Shown here piece by piece: positions 1-4,288 of a stretch of 5,918 bases of DNA. Made by a program: the position numbers and the translations under genes. This DNA comes from Bacillota bacterium (GTDB lineage Bacteria > Bacillota > Bacilli > Alicyclobacillales > SLC66). The stretch is taken from NCBI GenBank assembly GCA_021820825.1, contig JAKADD010000167.1, positions 1 to 5,918 on the forward strand, written 5' to 3'. Position 1 is the first letter of the stretch. Each line of letters starts with the position of its first letter. The notes under the pieces were generated by a model. The model did no database searches, had not been told where the DNA came from, and saw only the letters and a list, made by a program, of their open reading frames with translations.

Positions 1-105
1 TTGCAACCCCGGCAGGGCGAGTTGCTCATTCTACGGGCGGTGTCGCGCAGCGGCAAGAGAGTCTCTTCTGAAACGGCGTTCCTTGACCGTGCCTGCCCGG
101 CCTGA
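1..105 (+). CDS. possible 3' end of an unidentified gene
   Basis: Frame 1 is open from the window edge to a TGA at 103-105. It reads LQPRQGELLILRAVSRSGKR and then about 14 more residues ending in RACPA. I do not recognise the protein. In favour: the frame is open from the edge, its composition is plausible for a protein, and a hairpin (103-119) begins at the stop codon. Against: only 34 codons are visible and the other frames are also partly open. It could equally be non-coding. Confidence 0.2.
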   Translation: MQPRQGELLILRAVSRSGKRVSSETAFLDRACPA

Positions 106-123
106 AGACGGCGTCTTCACGGT
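86..123. repeat. nested small inverted repeats
   Basis: TGAAGACG (103-110) and CGTCTTCA (112-119) are perfect 8-bp arms around one base. They are bracketed by ACCGTG (86-91) and CACGGT (118-123), which would form an alternative outer stem. No T-run follows, so a normal intrinsic terminator is not supported. The motif CCTGCCCGGC occurs here (92-101) and again at 140-149 at the foot of the next large repeat, which suggests that the two structures share sequence. Confidence 0.6.
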
Positions 124-142
124 TCTGGGCTGTGGCTGCCCT

Positions 143-228
143 GCCCGGCTGAGGTCGTGTGCTGTGCCCGTCGCGAGTTCGGCGCAGCCGTGTTTGAGCA
201 GAGGCACAGCACACGACCTCAGCCGGGC
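143..228. repeat. perfect 26-bp inverted repeat, 34-nt loop
   Basis: The left arm is 143-168 (GCCCGGCTGAGG...GTGCC) and the right arm is 203-228, its exact reverse complement. The spacer is 169-202. As RNA this would be a very stable GC-rich hairpin on either strand. No T-run follows either arm and there is no clear flanking target duplication. CAGCCG in the loop (185-190) could pair with CGGCTG in the left arm (146-151) as an alternative fold. Because of the register, both strands encode similar nonsense peptides here, which produces open frames that I do not regard as genes. The rest of 106-304 shows nothing else firm apart from the 12-bp palindrome ATTGGGCCCAAT at 292-303. Confidence 0.9.
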
Positions 229-304
229 GAGCACTCAGGAACGAGTCAGAGGTTCTCCTGCCGACGGCTCCGCTCTGCAAAGTGAGGCTCCATTGGGCCC
301 AATC

Positions 305-352
305 CCCCATTGTACCCATTGCAACGTGAACCGCTGCATGGGTACAATGGGG
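305..352. promoter_or_regulatory. 15-bp inverted repeat upstream of zur, candidate operator
   Basis: CCCCATTGTACCCAT (305-319) and ATGGGTACAATGGGG (338-352) are exact reverse complements 18 bases apart. GCA (321-323) with TGC (335-337) extends the symmetry past a one-base bulge. The arm centres are 33 bp apart, about three helical turns. The right arm contains the -10 box proposed for zur, so a protein bound here could block transcription. The sequence does not match the Bacillus Zur or Fur box as I know them, so the binding protein is unknown. Autoregulation is an inference. Confidence 0.5.
319..348 (+). promoter_or_regulatory. probable sigma-A promoter of zur
   Basis: TTGCAA (319-324) and TACAAT (343-348) are separated by 18 bp. 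The -10 matches the consensus at 5 of 6 positions and the -35 at 4 of 6. Transcription would begin near 355, leaving a leader of about 15 nt before the ATG at 370. Both boxes lie within or next to the inverted repeat at 305-352. Confidence 0.5.
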
Positions 353-369
353 AGAGGGTGGTGCGGAGC

Positions 370-789
370 ATGGAATCGGATTCGTACATGTCGGAATTGC
401 GCGATCGCGGATATCGGATAACCGGCAAACGAAGGGAAATCCTGGAGTATCTGCTCAAGAATGATCGCTATATGAGTGCGCGCGAACTGATTGAGTATAT
501 GAAAGACAGATATCCCACAATGAGTTATGAAACTGTCTACCGTAATCTGAGAACCTTGCGCGACGAGGGAATTATTGAAGAATCGACGTTTGCGGACAAT
601 GAGGCAAAGTATCGGATGGCCTGCCAGTCGGGGCATCATCACCACTACATCTGCGTGGCCTGCGGCCAAACAATGGTCATCGAACACTGTCCCATGCCCG
701 ACCTCTGCGTTCCCGATGGATTTCAGATCTTGCGGCATCGCTTTGAAGTTCTCGGGTATTGCCGAAACTGCCGCGTGGCCGAAAGCTGA
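370..789 (+). CDS. zur: Fur-family zinc uptake repressor Zur
   Basis: 139-residue Fur-family regulator, the usual length. The N-terminal winged helix includes the recognition-helix segment SYETVYRNLRTL (residues 52-63). The C-terminal metal-binding dimerisation domain has HHHH (89-92) and two CxxC pairs (C95/C98 and C131/C134) for structural zinc. The segment VIEHCPMPDLC (103-113) and C85 just before the histidines resemble Bacillus subtilis Zur (YqfV) more than Fur or PerR, hence the Zur call. Zur with zinc represses zinc-uptake genes. ATG 370 is chosen because GAGGG (354-358) lies 11 nt upstream and because the proposed promoter would exclude the upstream TTG at 310. ATG 388 is an alternative. 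No zinc transporter gene is visible nearby. A 126-bp gap separates it from the next gene. Confidence 0.88.
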   Translation: MESDSYMSELRDRGYRITGKRREILEYLLKNDRYMSARELIEYMKDRYPTMSYETVYRNLRTLRDEGIIEESTFADNEAKYRMACQSGHHHHYICVACGQTMVIEHCPMPDLCVPDGFQILRHRFEVLGYCRNCRVAES

Positions 790-915
790 CAACGCGCGTC
801 TGTCGGGAAGCGAATGGGAATCTTGCGGATTCACTGCACGGCGTCGACCGACCGCGCCGCGCTCTGCGACAGGCTTTGCGAGGCTTAGAATCTGGACAAC
901 CGAGGTGTTCATTGC

Positions 916-1206
916 ATGCAGTTGGATAAGCTCCGCGACCGCGTGGTCGATCAGTTATTTGAGGCTATCCTGAAACTGGAAACGGTAGAAGAGTGTTATC
1001 ACCTGTTTGATGATCTATGCACGGTGGGGGAAGTGCAGTCACTGGCCCAGCGTCTGGAAGTGGCGCGCATGTTGCGGGAAGGGAAGACATACAGCCACAT
1101 CGAAACAGAGACGGGCGCCAGCACCGCCACGATCAGTCGCGTCAAACGCTGTCTGAATTATGGAGCGGATGGGTATACTCTGGTGTTAGACAGATTAGAG
1201 CGGTGA
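916..1206 (+). CDS. yerC: YerC/YecD-family TrpR-like regulator
   Basis: 96-residue protein of the TrpR-related YerC/YecD family, all-helical cytoplasmic DNA-binding proteins of Firmicutes. An acidic N-terminal helical part is followed by EVQSLAQRLEVARMLREG (39-56) and a helix-turn-helix around YSHIETETGASTATISRVKR (58-77), as in TrpR. The corepressor, if any, and the targets are not known to me. The ATG at 916 is preceded by CGAGGTG (901-907) at good spacing. TAGAAT at 886-891 could be a -10 box, but no convincing -35 accompanies it, so cotranscription with zur is possible. A strong terminator follows 15 bp after the stop. In B. subtilis yerC lies a few genes upstream of pcrA; here pcrA is about 4.3 kb downstream. 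Confidence 0.93.
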   Translation: MQLDKLRDRVVDQLFEAILKLETVEECYHLFDDLCTVGEVQSLAQRLEVARMLREGKTYSHIETETGASTATISRVKRCLNYGADGYTLVLDRLER

Positions 1207-1221
1207 GTCGGCTGAGATTCG

Positions 1222-1279
1222 CACTTCGCGATAAAAAATCTGCACATTTCTATTTGTGCAGATTTTTTATCGCGAAGTG
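1222..1279. terminator. bidirectional terminator with 25-bp perfect stem
   Basis: The arms 1222-1246 and 1255-1279 are exact reverse complements around the 8-nt loop TTTCTATT. The core stem TCTGCACA/TGTGCAGA is followed by six T (1263-1268), with six A in the matching place on the other arm (1233-1238), so it can act in either direction. It closes the yerC unit and insulates the SIMPL promoter. Unusually, the stem continues past the A/T tract with TCGCGAAGTG and its complement. Confidence 0.92.
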
Positions 1280-1289
1280 GTGTCAAACA

Positions 1290-1315
1290 TGAAACCTTTT
1301 CTTGTGTAAAGCGTC
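1290..1315 (+). promoter_or_regulatory. ECF sigma factor promoter (SigW/SigM-like) of the SIMPL gene
   Basis: TGAAAC (1290-1295), exactly 16 bp, then CGTC (1312-1315). This matches the known consensus of Bacillus SigM/SigW-type ECF promoters (TGAAAC, N16-17, CGT[A/C]). The spacer starts with C and four T, as is common in this class. Transcription would start around 1322-1325, giving a leader of about 30 nt with GAGGAGG at 1338-1344. The site lies between the preceding terminator and the start codon. Which ECF sigma factor uses it cannot be told from the window. Confidence 0.72.
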
Positions 1316-1355
1316 TAATTTAGTGGCATACATCCCTGAGGAGGCGCATGATATT

Positions 1356-2138
1356 ATGAGAATTCATCAGAAAGTTCGATTTGCCGCGGCGACCGTTGCA
1401 CTGGGGGCCGCATTTGTTGCGGGCGGGCTGCTCGGTTCAGGCGGACATATGGCCCGCGCGCAGGGAACGACGGGGTCCTCGCCAACGTCTGCCAAAGGAC
1501 AGACCGTTACTGTGACGGGTATTGCAACCATGGCGGCTCCGGTCAATGCCGTTGCTCTCCAGATCGCCATGAACGACACTCAGATGGCGATGGCTCCGAT
1601 CACCGCACAGTTGCAGTCGGTTCATGCCAATATCGTTGCGGCCCTGGAAAAGGCGGGCGTGCCAGCGACGGCGGTACAGACCTCCAACTTCAATATCTGG
1701 TCTCAGCAGGGCGGCAATTATAATGCGAGTGAGCAGATAACGGTTCTGTTAAAAAGTCTTCCACAAGCGTTAAACATTATGAATGTGGTCAATAAAGGCA
1801 GTGGCAAACTGGTCGCAAACGGTGCTGTGACGCTGAATTTCAATACCCAGTTTTCCACGGGCGCCTCCTCGGTGACGCGGGCCAAACTGTTTGACATGGC
1901 GTTGCAGGACGCGCACGCGCAGGCGACCACCCTGGCAACCGATGTTGGCGCGCAACTGGGCGCAGTTGTCAGCCTATCCACAGGAACAGCGCAGGGAAAC
2001 AGCGGTGTGTACCAGAACGGCCCCTATGTGCCAGGCAACTTCAGCACAGTGGGCGGAGTGCAGGAACAGCAAAATCCATACGGCGGCGCAGTGAGCGATG
2101 TCGTCGCGCAAGTCACGGTGACCTACGCGCTTGGCTAG
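1356..2138 (+). CDS. exported SIMPL-domain (DUF541) protein
   Basis: 260-residue protein of the SIMPL/DUF541 family (Pfam PF04402; relatives include E. coli YggE and Brucella BP26). Its molecular role is unclear, though family members are linked to oxidative and envelope stress. The N-terminus has a basic start (RIHQKVR), a hydrophobic segment (about residues 9-28) and a likely signal peptidase site after ARA (33-35), so the mature protein is probably outside the membrane. The SIMPL domain starts at TVTVTGIATMAAPVNAV and ends at the terminal strand VAQVTVTYALG. ATG 1356 is preceded by GAGGAGG at 1338-1344; the upstream extension to 1302 lacks a comparable site and would overlap the ECF promoter. 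It is transcribed alone, probably under ECF control. Its TAG stop (2136-2138) falls at the edge of a near-palindromic element. Confidence 0.9.
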   Translation: MRIHQKVRFAAATVALGAAFVAGGLLGSGGHMARAQGTTGSSPTSAKGQTVTVTGIATMAAPVNAVALQIAMNDTQMAMAPITAQLQSVHANIVAALEKAGVPATAVQTSNFNIWSQQGGNYNASEQITVLLKSLPQALNIMNVVNKGSGKLVANGAVTLNFNTQFSTGASSVTRAKLFDMALQDAHAQATTLATDVGAQLGAVVSLSTGTAQGNSGVYQNGPYVPGNFSTVGGVQEQQNPYGGAVSDVVAQVTVTYALG

Positions 2139-2262
2139 GGGAGAAGTGATAAAGTCCGCGATGCAGGCGCAGTGATTCCAGATATAGCGTCTGAGGCATT
2201 ATTCAGACGCTATATGTACCGTTATGCGCCTGCCCTAATTTGGATTATCACTGCTCCCCTAG
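2135..2262. repeat. 128-nt near-palindrome, possible MITE
   Basis: Three nested inverted repeats share one axis. The outer arms CTAGGGGAGAAGTGATAA (2135-2152) and 2245-2262 pair with one mismatch, and TCC/GGA extends them past a 2-nt bulge. The middle arms are GCAGGCGCA (2163-2171) and TGCGCCTGC (2225-2233). The inner arms are ATATAGCGTCTGA (2182-2194) and its complement at 2203-2215, with an 8-nt loop. No T-run follows, so it is not an ordinary terminator. TA stands outside both GGGG...CCCC ends (2136-2137 and 2260-2261), as expected for a TA target duplication of an IS630/Tc1-type MITE of 122 bp. Because TA is palindromic, this could also be simple symmetry. A transcript through the SIMPL gene would fold here and might be protected at its 3' end. 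Confidence 0.85.
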
Positions 2263-2281
2263 GCGGCGCCGCTTTCCGGCG

Positions 2282-2437
2282 CTATTTGAGGGCAGCCCAT
2301 ATCTCGTTCTTTAGCAGCGTGCGACCCCGATTTTCCGACAGATGGCTTGAGATCTCGCGCACATATTGATCGAAATGACCCTCCGAATCATAGAGAGTGC
2401 CGTCAAAGTCGAACAGTACGACTGTATACCGTTTCAC
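2282..2437 (-). pseudogene. N-terminal remnant of a HAD-family hydrolase
   Basis: A GTG at 2437 preceded by AGGAGGA (2452-2446) opens a 51-codon frame. It carries TVVLFDFDGTLYDSEG, the HAD motif I with D10 as the nucleophile and D12 as the general acid/base. The frame stops at TAG (2284-2282) after IWAALK. HAD phosphatases are normally about 200 residues or more, and motifs II to IV are absent. The continuation past the stop (RRKAAPPRGA...) does not look like HAD sequence and runs into the 2135-2262 element. The start signals look intact, so I infer a once-complete gene cut off at its 3' side, possibly with arrival of the element. Translation as a short peptide cannot be excluded. Confidence 0.65.
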
Positions 2438-2464
2438 TGGCGGTTTCCTCCTCTGGCAGGATAT

Positions 2465-2494
2465 TTGACGGAACGCGGAGACGGGTGTTATAGT
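2465..2494 (+). promoter_or_regulatory. sigma-A promoter of tRNA-Pro
   Basis: TTGACG (2465-2470) and TATAGT (2489-2494), each 5 of 6 to consensus, lie 18 bp apart. Transcription would begin near 2501, about 6 nt before the mature tRNA. It lies within the upstream region of the divergent HAD remnant; TATAAC on the minus strand (2492-2487) overlaps the same -10, so divergent initiation is conceivable but has no good -35. Confidence 0.75.
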
Positions 2495-2506
2495 AGCGTT
2501 TGTCAC

Positions 2507-2583
2507 CGGAATGTAGCTCAGCTTGGTAGAGCGCACGGTTCGGGACCGTGAGGCCGCAGGTTCGAATCCTGTCATTCCGACCA
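2507..2583 (+). tRNA. tRNA-Pro (CGG anticodon)
   Basis: Complete cloverleaf. The acceptor stem is CGGAATG (2507-2513) with CATTCCG (2573-2579). The D arm is GCTC/GAGC. The anticodon stem is CACGG/CCGTG (2534-2538 and 2546-2550) around the loop TTCGGGA, giving anticodon CGG at 2541-2543, which reads CCG. The T arm is GCAGG TTCGAAT CCTGT. Discriminator A2580 is followed by an encoded CCA (2581-2583). The C1-G72 pair and A73 are typical of bacterial proline tRNA. It is a single-gene unit with its own promoter and terminator. Confidence 0.97.
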
Positions 2584-2592
2584 CACGCATGG

Positions 2593-2629
2593 CAAAGGCC
2601 CCCGATTTTGCGGCAGGGGCCTTTGTTTT
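2593..2629 (+). terminator. intrinsic terminator of tRNA-Pro
   Basis: CAAAGGCCCC (2593-2602) pairs with GGGGCCTTTG (2616-2625) across a 13-nt loop and is followed by TTTT (2626-2629). It starts 9 nt after the CCA end. No T-run lies on the other side, so it probably does not serve the convergent chemoreceptor gene, whose stop codon lies at 2647-2645. Confidence 0.9.
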
Positions 2630-2644
2630 CTGCGCTTCAGGCCC

Positions 2645-3493
2645 TCACTGTGCAAATGATCCCCCTGTCACTTTCTCCGAGTTGACCTCCGACAGTTGCG
2701 AAAGTCGATTGGCGAGTGACTGCAGTTCATGGGCAGTGGCGGCCATCTCCTCAAGAGAAGAGCTCAGTTCCTCTGACACCGCACCCAGTTCCTCAGCTCG
2801 CATGGCGACATTTCCGATTGACGACTGGAGTCCGCGCACAAATGTGGTGATGGAGCGGGCGGCGTCTTTTGTGTTGCCAGCCATCTTTCTGATTTCCGAG
2901 GCGACCACGCTGAATCCCCGCCCGTATTCCCCCGCATGCGCCGATTCGATGGCCGCGTTCAGGCCGAGCAATTGGGTGCTGTCTGCCACCTGTTTGATGA
3001 ATGCAGCCATCGAATCGGCCTGGGAGGCGGTTTCCGATGTCCTGGCAGCGACTTCGGTCAATGTTCCCGCGTTCTCCGCGAGTGTCCTGGCGAGCGTCAC
3101 AAGGTTTTCAACGGCGCCTGCGACGGTCTGCACAGCGCCTGCGGTTTGTCGGGACATCTCCTGCAATTCCCGTTCACGGGAAAGGGGATAGGCGGTTGCG
3201 AGTGAACCAACGACCTGCTCCCCGTCAAAGATCGGGATCGTGGCGGCGATATAGGGAACACCGTAGGCGGTCGCCGCGATTTCCGCAATGATTTTCTGTC
3301 TGCTGGCAATCGCCTGAAAGGTGCTGCCATCGGGAGACAGTCTGTCTCCCACCCTGATTCCCGCATCGAGATCTCGGGCAGGTATGTAGGCGAGAAATTT
3401 CTCGCAGTCCGTCACTGCAAGAAGCACGGAACCCATTAGCGCCTCGTTCAGCATCGGCAACAGATCAATGAGCGCACCGAGGTTTGTGTTCAA
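2645..3493 (-). CDS. soluble methyl-accepting chemotaxis protein (YfmS-like)
   Basis: 282-residue chemoreceptor-type signal transducer with no membrane segment, so cytoplasmic. Residues 1 to about 110 form a small sensor domain (LLAVTDCEKFLAYIPARD... AATIPIFDGEQVVGSLATAYP), PAS-like in appearance. Residues about 115-275 are helical MCP signalling sequence, with the hairpin tip that contacts CheA/CheW around STQLLGLNAAIESAHAGEYG (182-201) and then RGFSVVASEIRK. Glu/Gln-rich segments such as EELSSSLEEMAATAHE (241-256) could be methylation sites. Length and order resemble B. subtilis YfmS. The ligand is unknown; C30 could hold a cofactor, but this is speculative. The start is TTG 3493, supported by AAGGGGG (3510-3504) 10 nt upstream. 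No chemotaxis genes adjoin it. Confidence 0.92.
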   Translation of the reverse strand: MNTNLGALIDLLPMLNEALMGSVLLAVTDCEKFLAYIPARDLDAGIRVGDRLSPDGSTFQAIASRQKIIAEIAATAYGVPYIAATIPIFDGEQVVGSLATAYPLSRERELQEMSRQTAGAVQTVAGAVENLVTLARTLAENAGTLTEVAARTSETASQADSMAAFIKQVADSTQLLGLNAAIESAHAGEYGRGFSVVASEIRKMAGNTKDAARSITTFVRGLQSSIGNVAMRAEELGAVSEELSSSLEEMAATAHELQSLANRLSQLSEVNSEKVTGGSFAQ

Positions 3494-3510
3494 ACTGTGT
3501 TTTCCCCCTT

Positions 3511-3534
3511 TTTATAGTCTGATTTATAGTCTGA
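3511..3534. repeat. perfect tandem duplication of 12 bp
   Basis: TTTATAGTCTGA occurs twice back to back (3511-3522 and 3523-3534). On the minus strand each copy reads TCAGACTATAAA, so each carries a -10-like TATAAA in the leader of the chemoreceptor gene, just upstream of its Shine-Dalgarno site. Neither copy has a good -35. The duplication may be recent slippage or a paired binding site. Confidence 0.9.
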
Positions 3535-3579
3535 AGTAGGCAGTTCCAGCCGCATGGTGGACATGCTGAACATGGTAAA

Positions 3580-3607
3580 ATTATAGCAAACTAATGGTCT
3601 GTTTCAG
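3580..3607 (-). promoter_or_regulatory. probable promoter of the chemoreceptor gene (extended -10)
   Basis: On the minus strand CTGAAA (3607-3602) is followed after 16 bp by a perfect TATAAT (3585-3580). TGC immediately before the -10 makes it an extended -10 promoter, which would compensate for the weak -35. The leader to the TTG start would be about 80 nt and contain the 12-bp duplication. No SigD (motility) promoter sequence was found. Confidence 0.55.
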
Positions 3608-3685
3608 ACGGGAACAGAGAGCAGAATACAAATAAGTTTGTGTTTGCGCCGCGCAGCGGGAGAATCTGCGCAGTCGGTGTGTTTT

Positions 3686-3694
3686 TGTTATAGT
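3686..3694 (+). promoter_or_regulatory. candidate extended -10 promoter of purEK
   Basis: TGT followed by TATAGT (3689-3694) is an extended -10. The region 17 bp upstream (TGCGCA, 3666-3671) is a poor -35 and lies in a small inverted repeat (GCGCAG 3651-3656 with CTGCGC 3666-3671). Transcription would begin near 3701 with a leader of about 70 nt holding only a weak 5-bp hairpin (TCCGC/GCGGA). I see no purine riboswitch and no PurR box in 3600-3772. The rest of 3535-3772 shows nothing further. Confidence 0.4.
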
Positions 3695-3772
3695 TAGGGG
3701 AGCGGTCCGCGCTGTTGAGGCGGATGATCAGGGCGTCCAGTATTTGTATTTATGAATGAGGTGATGGAGCGC

Positions 3773-4288
3773 GTGTCTTTGCGGGCCAAGGTCGGTGTCA
3801 TCATGGGCAGCAAGTCGGATCTGGAAACGATGAACCATGCGATCGCTGTTTTGCGTGAGTTTGCAGTGCCTTTTGAAACGGAGATCGTATCCGCCCATCG
3901 CACACCCGACAAGCTGTATCGGTATGCGCGGACTGCGCGCGAGCGCGGACTGCGGGTGATTGTGGCGGGCGCAGGGGGAGCCGCGCACTTGCCGGGTATG
4001 ACCGCAGCGCTGACAACGGTTCCGGTGATCGGCGTGCCGGTGGAAACGAGGATGCTGCGCGGGCTTGACAGCCTGCTGTCGATCGTGCAGATGCCTGCCG
4101 GCATTCCGGTGGCCACGGTGGCCATTGGCGTCGCCGGCGCGAAAAACGCGGCCTTGCTGGCCGTGTCTATTTTGGCGGGAACAGATGAACTGTTGGCGCA
4201 GAAACTGGAGAAATTTCGCGAGCGGCAGACGCAGACGGTACTTGATACAGAGCTGTTTGGCTCGGAGGAAGAAGAGACTGAACAATGA
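3773..4288 (+). CDS. purE: N5-carboxyaminoimidazole ribonucleotide mutase PurE
   Basis: Class I PurE, converting N5-CAIR to CAIR in de novo purine synthesis; cytoplasmic, usually an octamer. With the GTG start it has 171 residues, close to the bacterial norm (about 160-165). Motifs are GSKSD (12-16), SAHRTPD (40-46, with the catalytic His42) and [11 protein letters not shown] (65-75). The adjoining purK confirms the N5-CAIR route. The start is uncertain. GTG 3773 is preferred because GAGGTGAT (3758-3765) matches the anti-Shine-Dalgarno complement and is spaced correctly for it. In-frame ATG 3752 has no ribosome site, ATG 3764 abuts the site, and TTG 3779 is rather far from it. The TGA stop overlaps the purK ATG (ATGA, 4285-4288), so translation is probably coupled. 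Confidence 0.96.
   Translation: MSLRAKVGVIMGSKSDLETMNHAIAVLREFAVPFETEIVSAHRTPDKLYRYARTARERGLRVIVAGAGGAAHLPGMTAALTTVPVIGVPVETRMLRGLDSLLSIVQMPAGIPVATVAIGVAGAKNAALLAVSILAGTDELLAQKLEKFRERQTQTVLDTELFGSEEEETEQ

Noticed and set aside
69..90. TGAAAC at 69-74 as another ECF -35 box
   Set aside because: The nearest CGT-type -10 is only 13 bp away, too close for the class, and no gene follows.
26..319. Minus-strand open frame of 97 codons, and a plus-strand one at 83-421
   Set aside because: Both are created by the GC-rich perfect inverted repeat, which keeps both strands open in the same register. Their peptides share the same mirrored segments, look like no protein, and the plus frame runs into zur.
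235..912. Minus-strand open frame of 225 codons antisense to zur
   Set aside because: zur has clear Fur-family domains on the plus strand. The antisense frame has no recognisable domain or ribosome site.
2264..2283. GC-rich hairpin GCGCC/GGCGC as a terminator of the HAD remnant
   Set aside because: The stem is only 5 bp (2266-2270 with 2278-2282) and no T-run follows on either strand.
2523..3191. Plus-strand open frame of 222 codons starting inside tRNA-Pro
   Set aside because: It begins within the tRNA, crosses its terminator and is antisense to the chemoreceptor. The Ser/Ala-rich composition is that expected of a mirror frame.
3600..3772. Purine riboswitch or PurR box upstream of purE
   Set aside because: No conserved purine-aptamer loops or CGAA...TTCG type PurR boxes can be found; only a weak 5-bp hairpin and a short inverted repeat are present.
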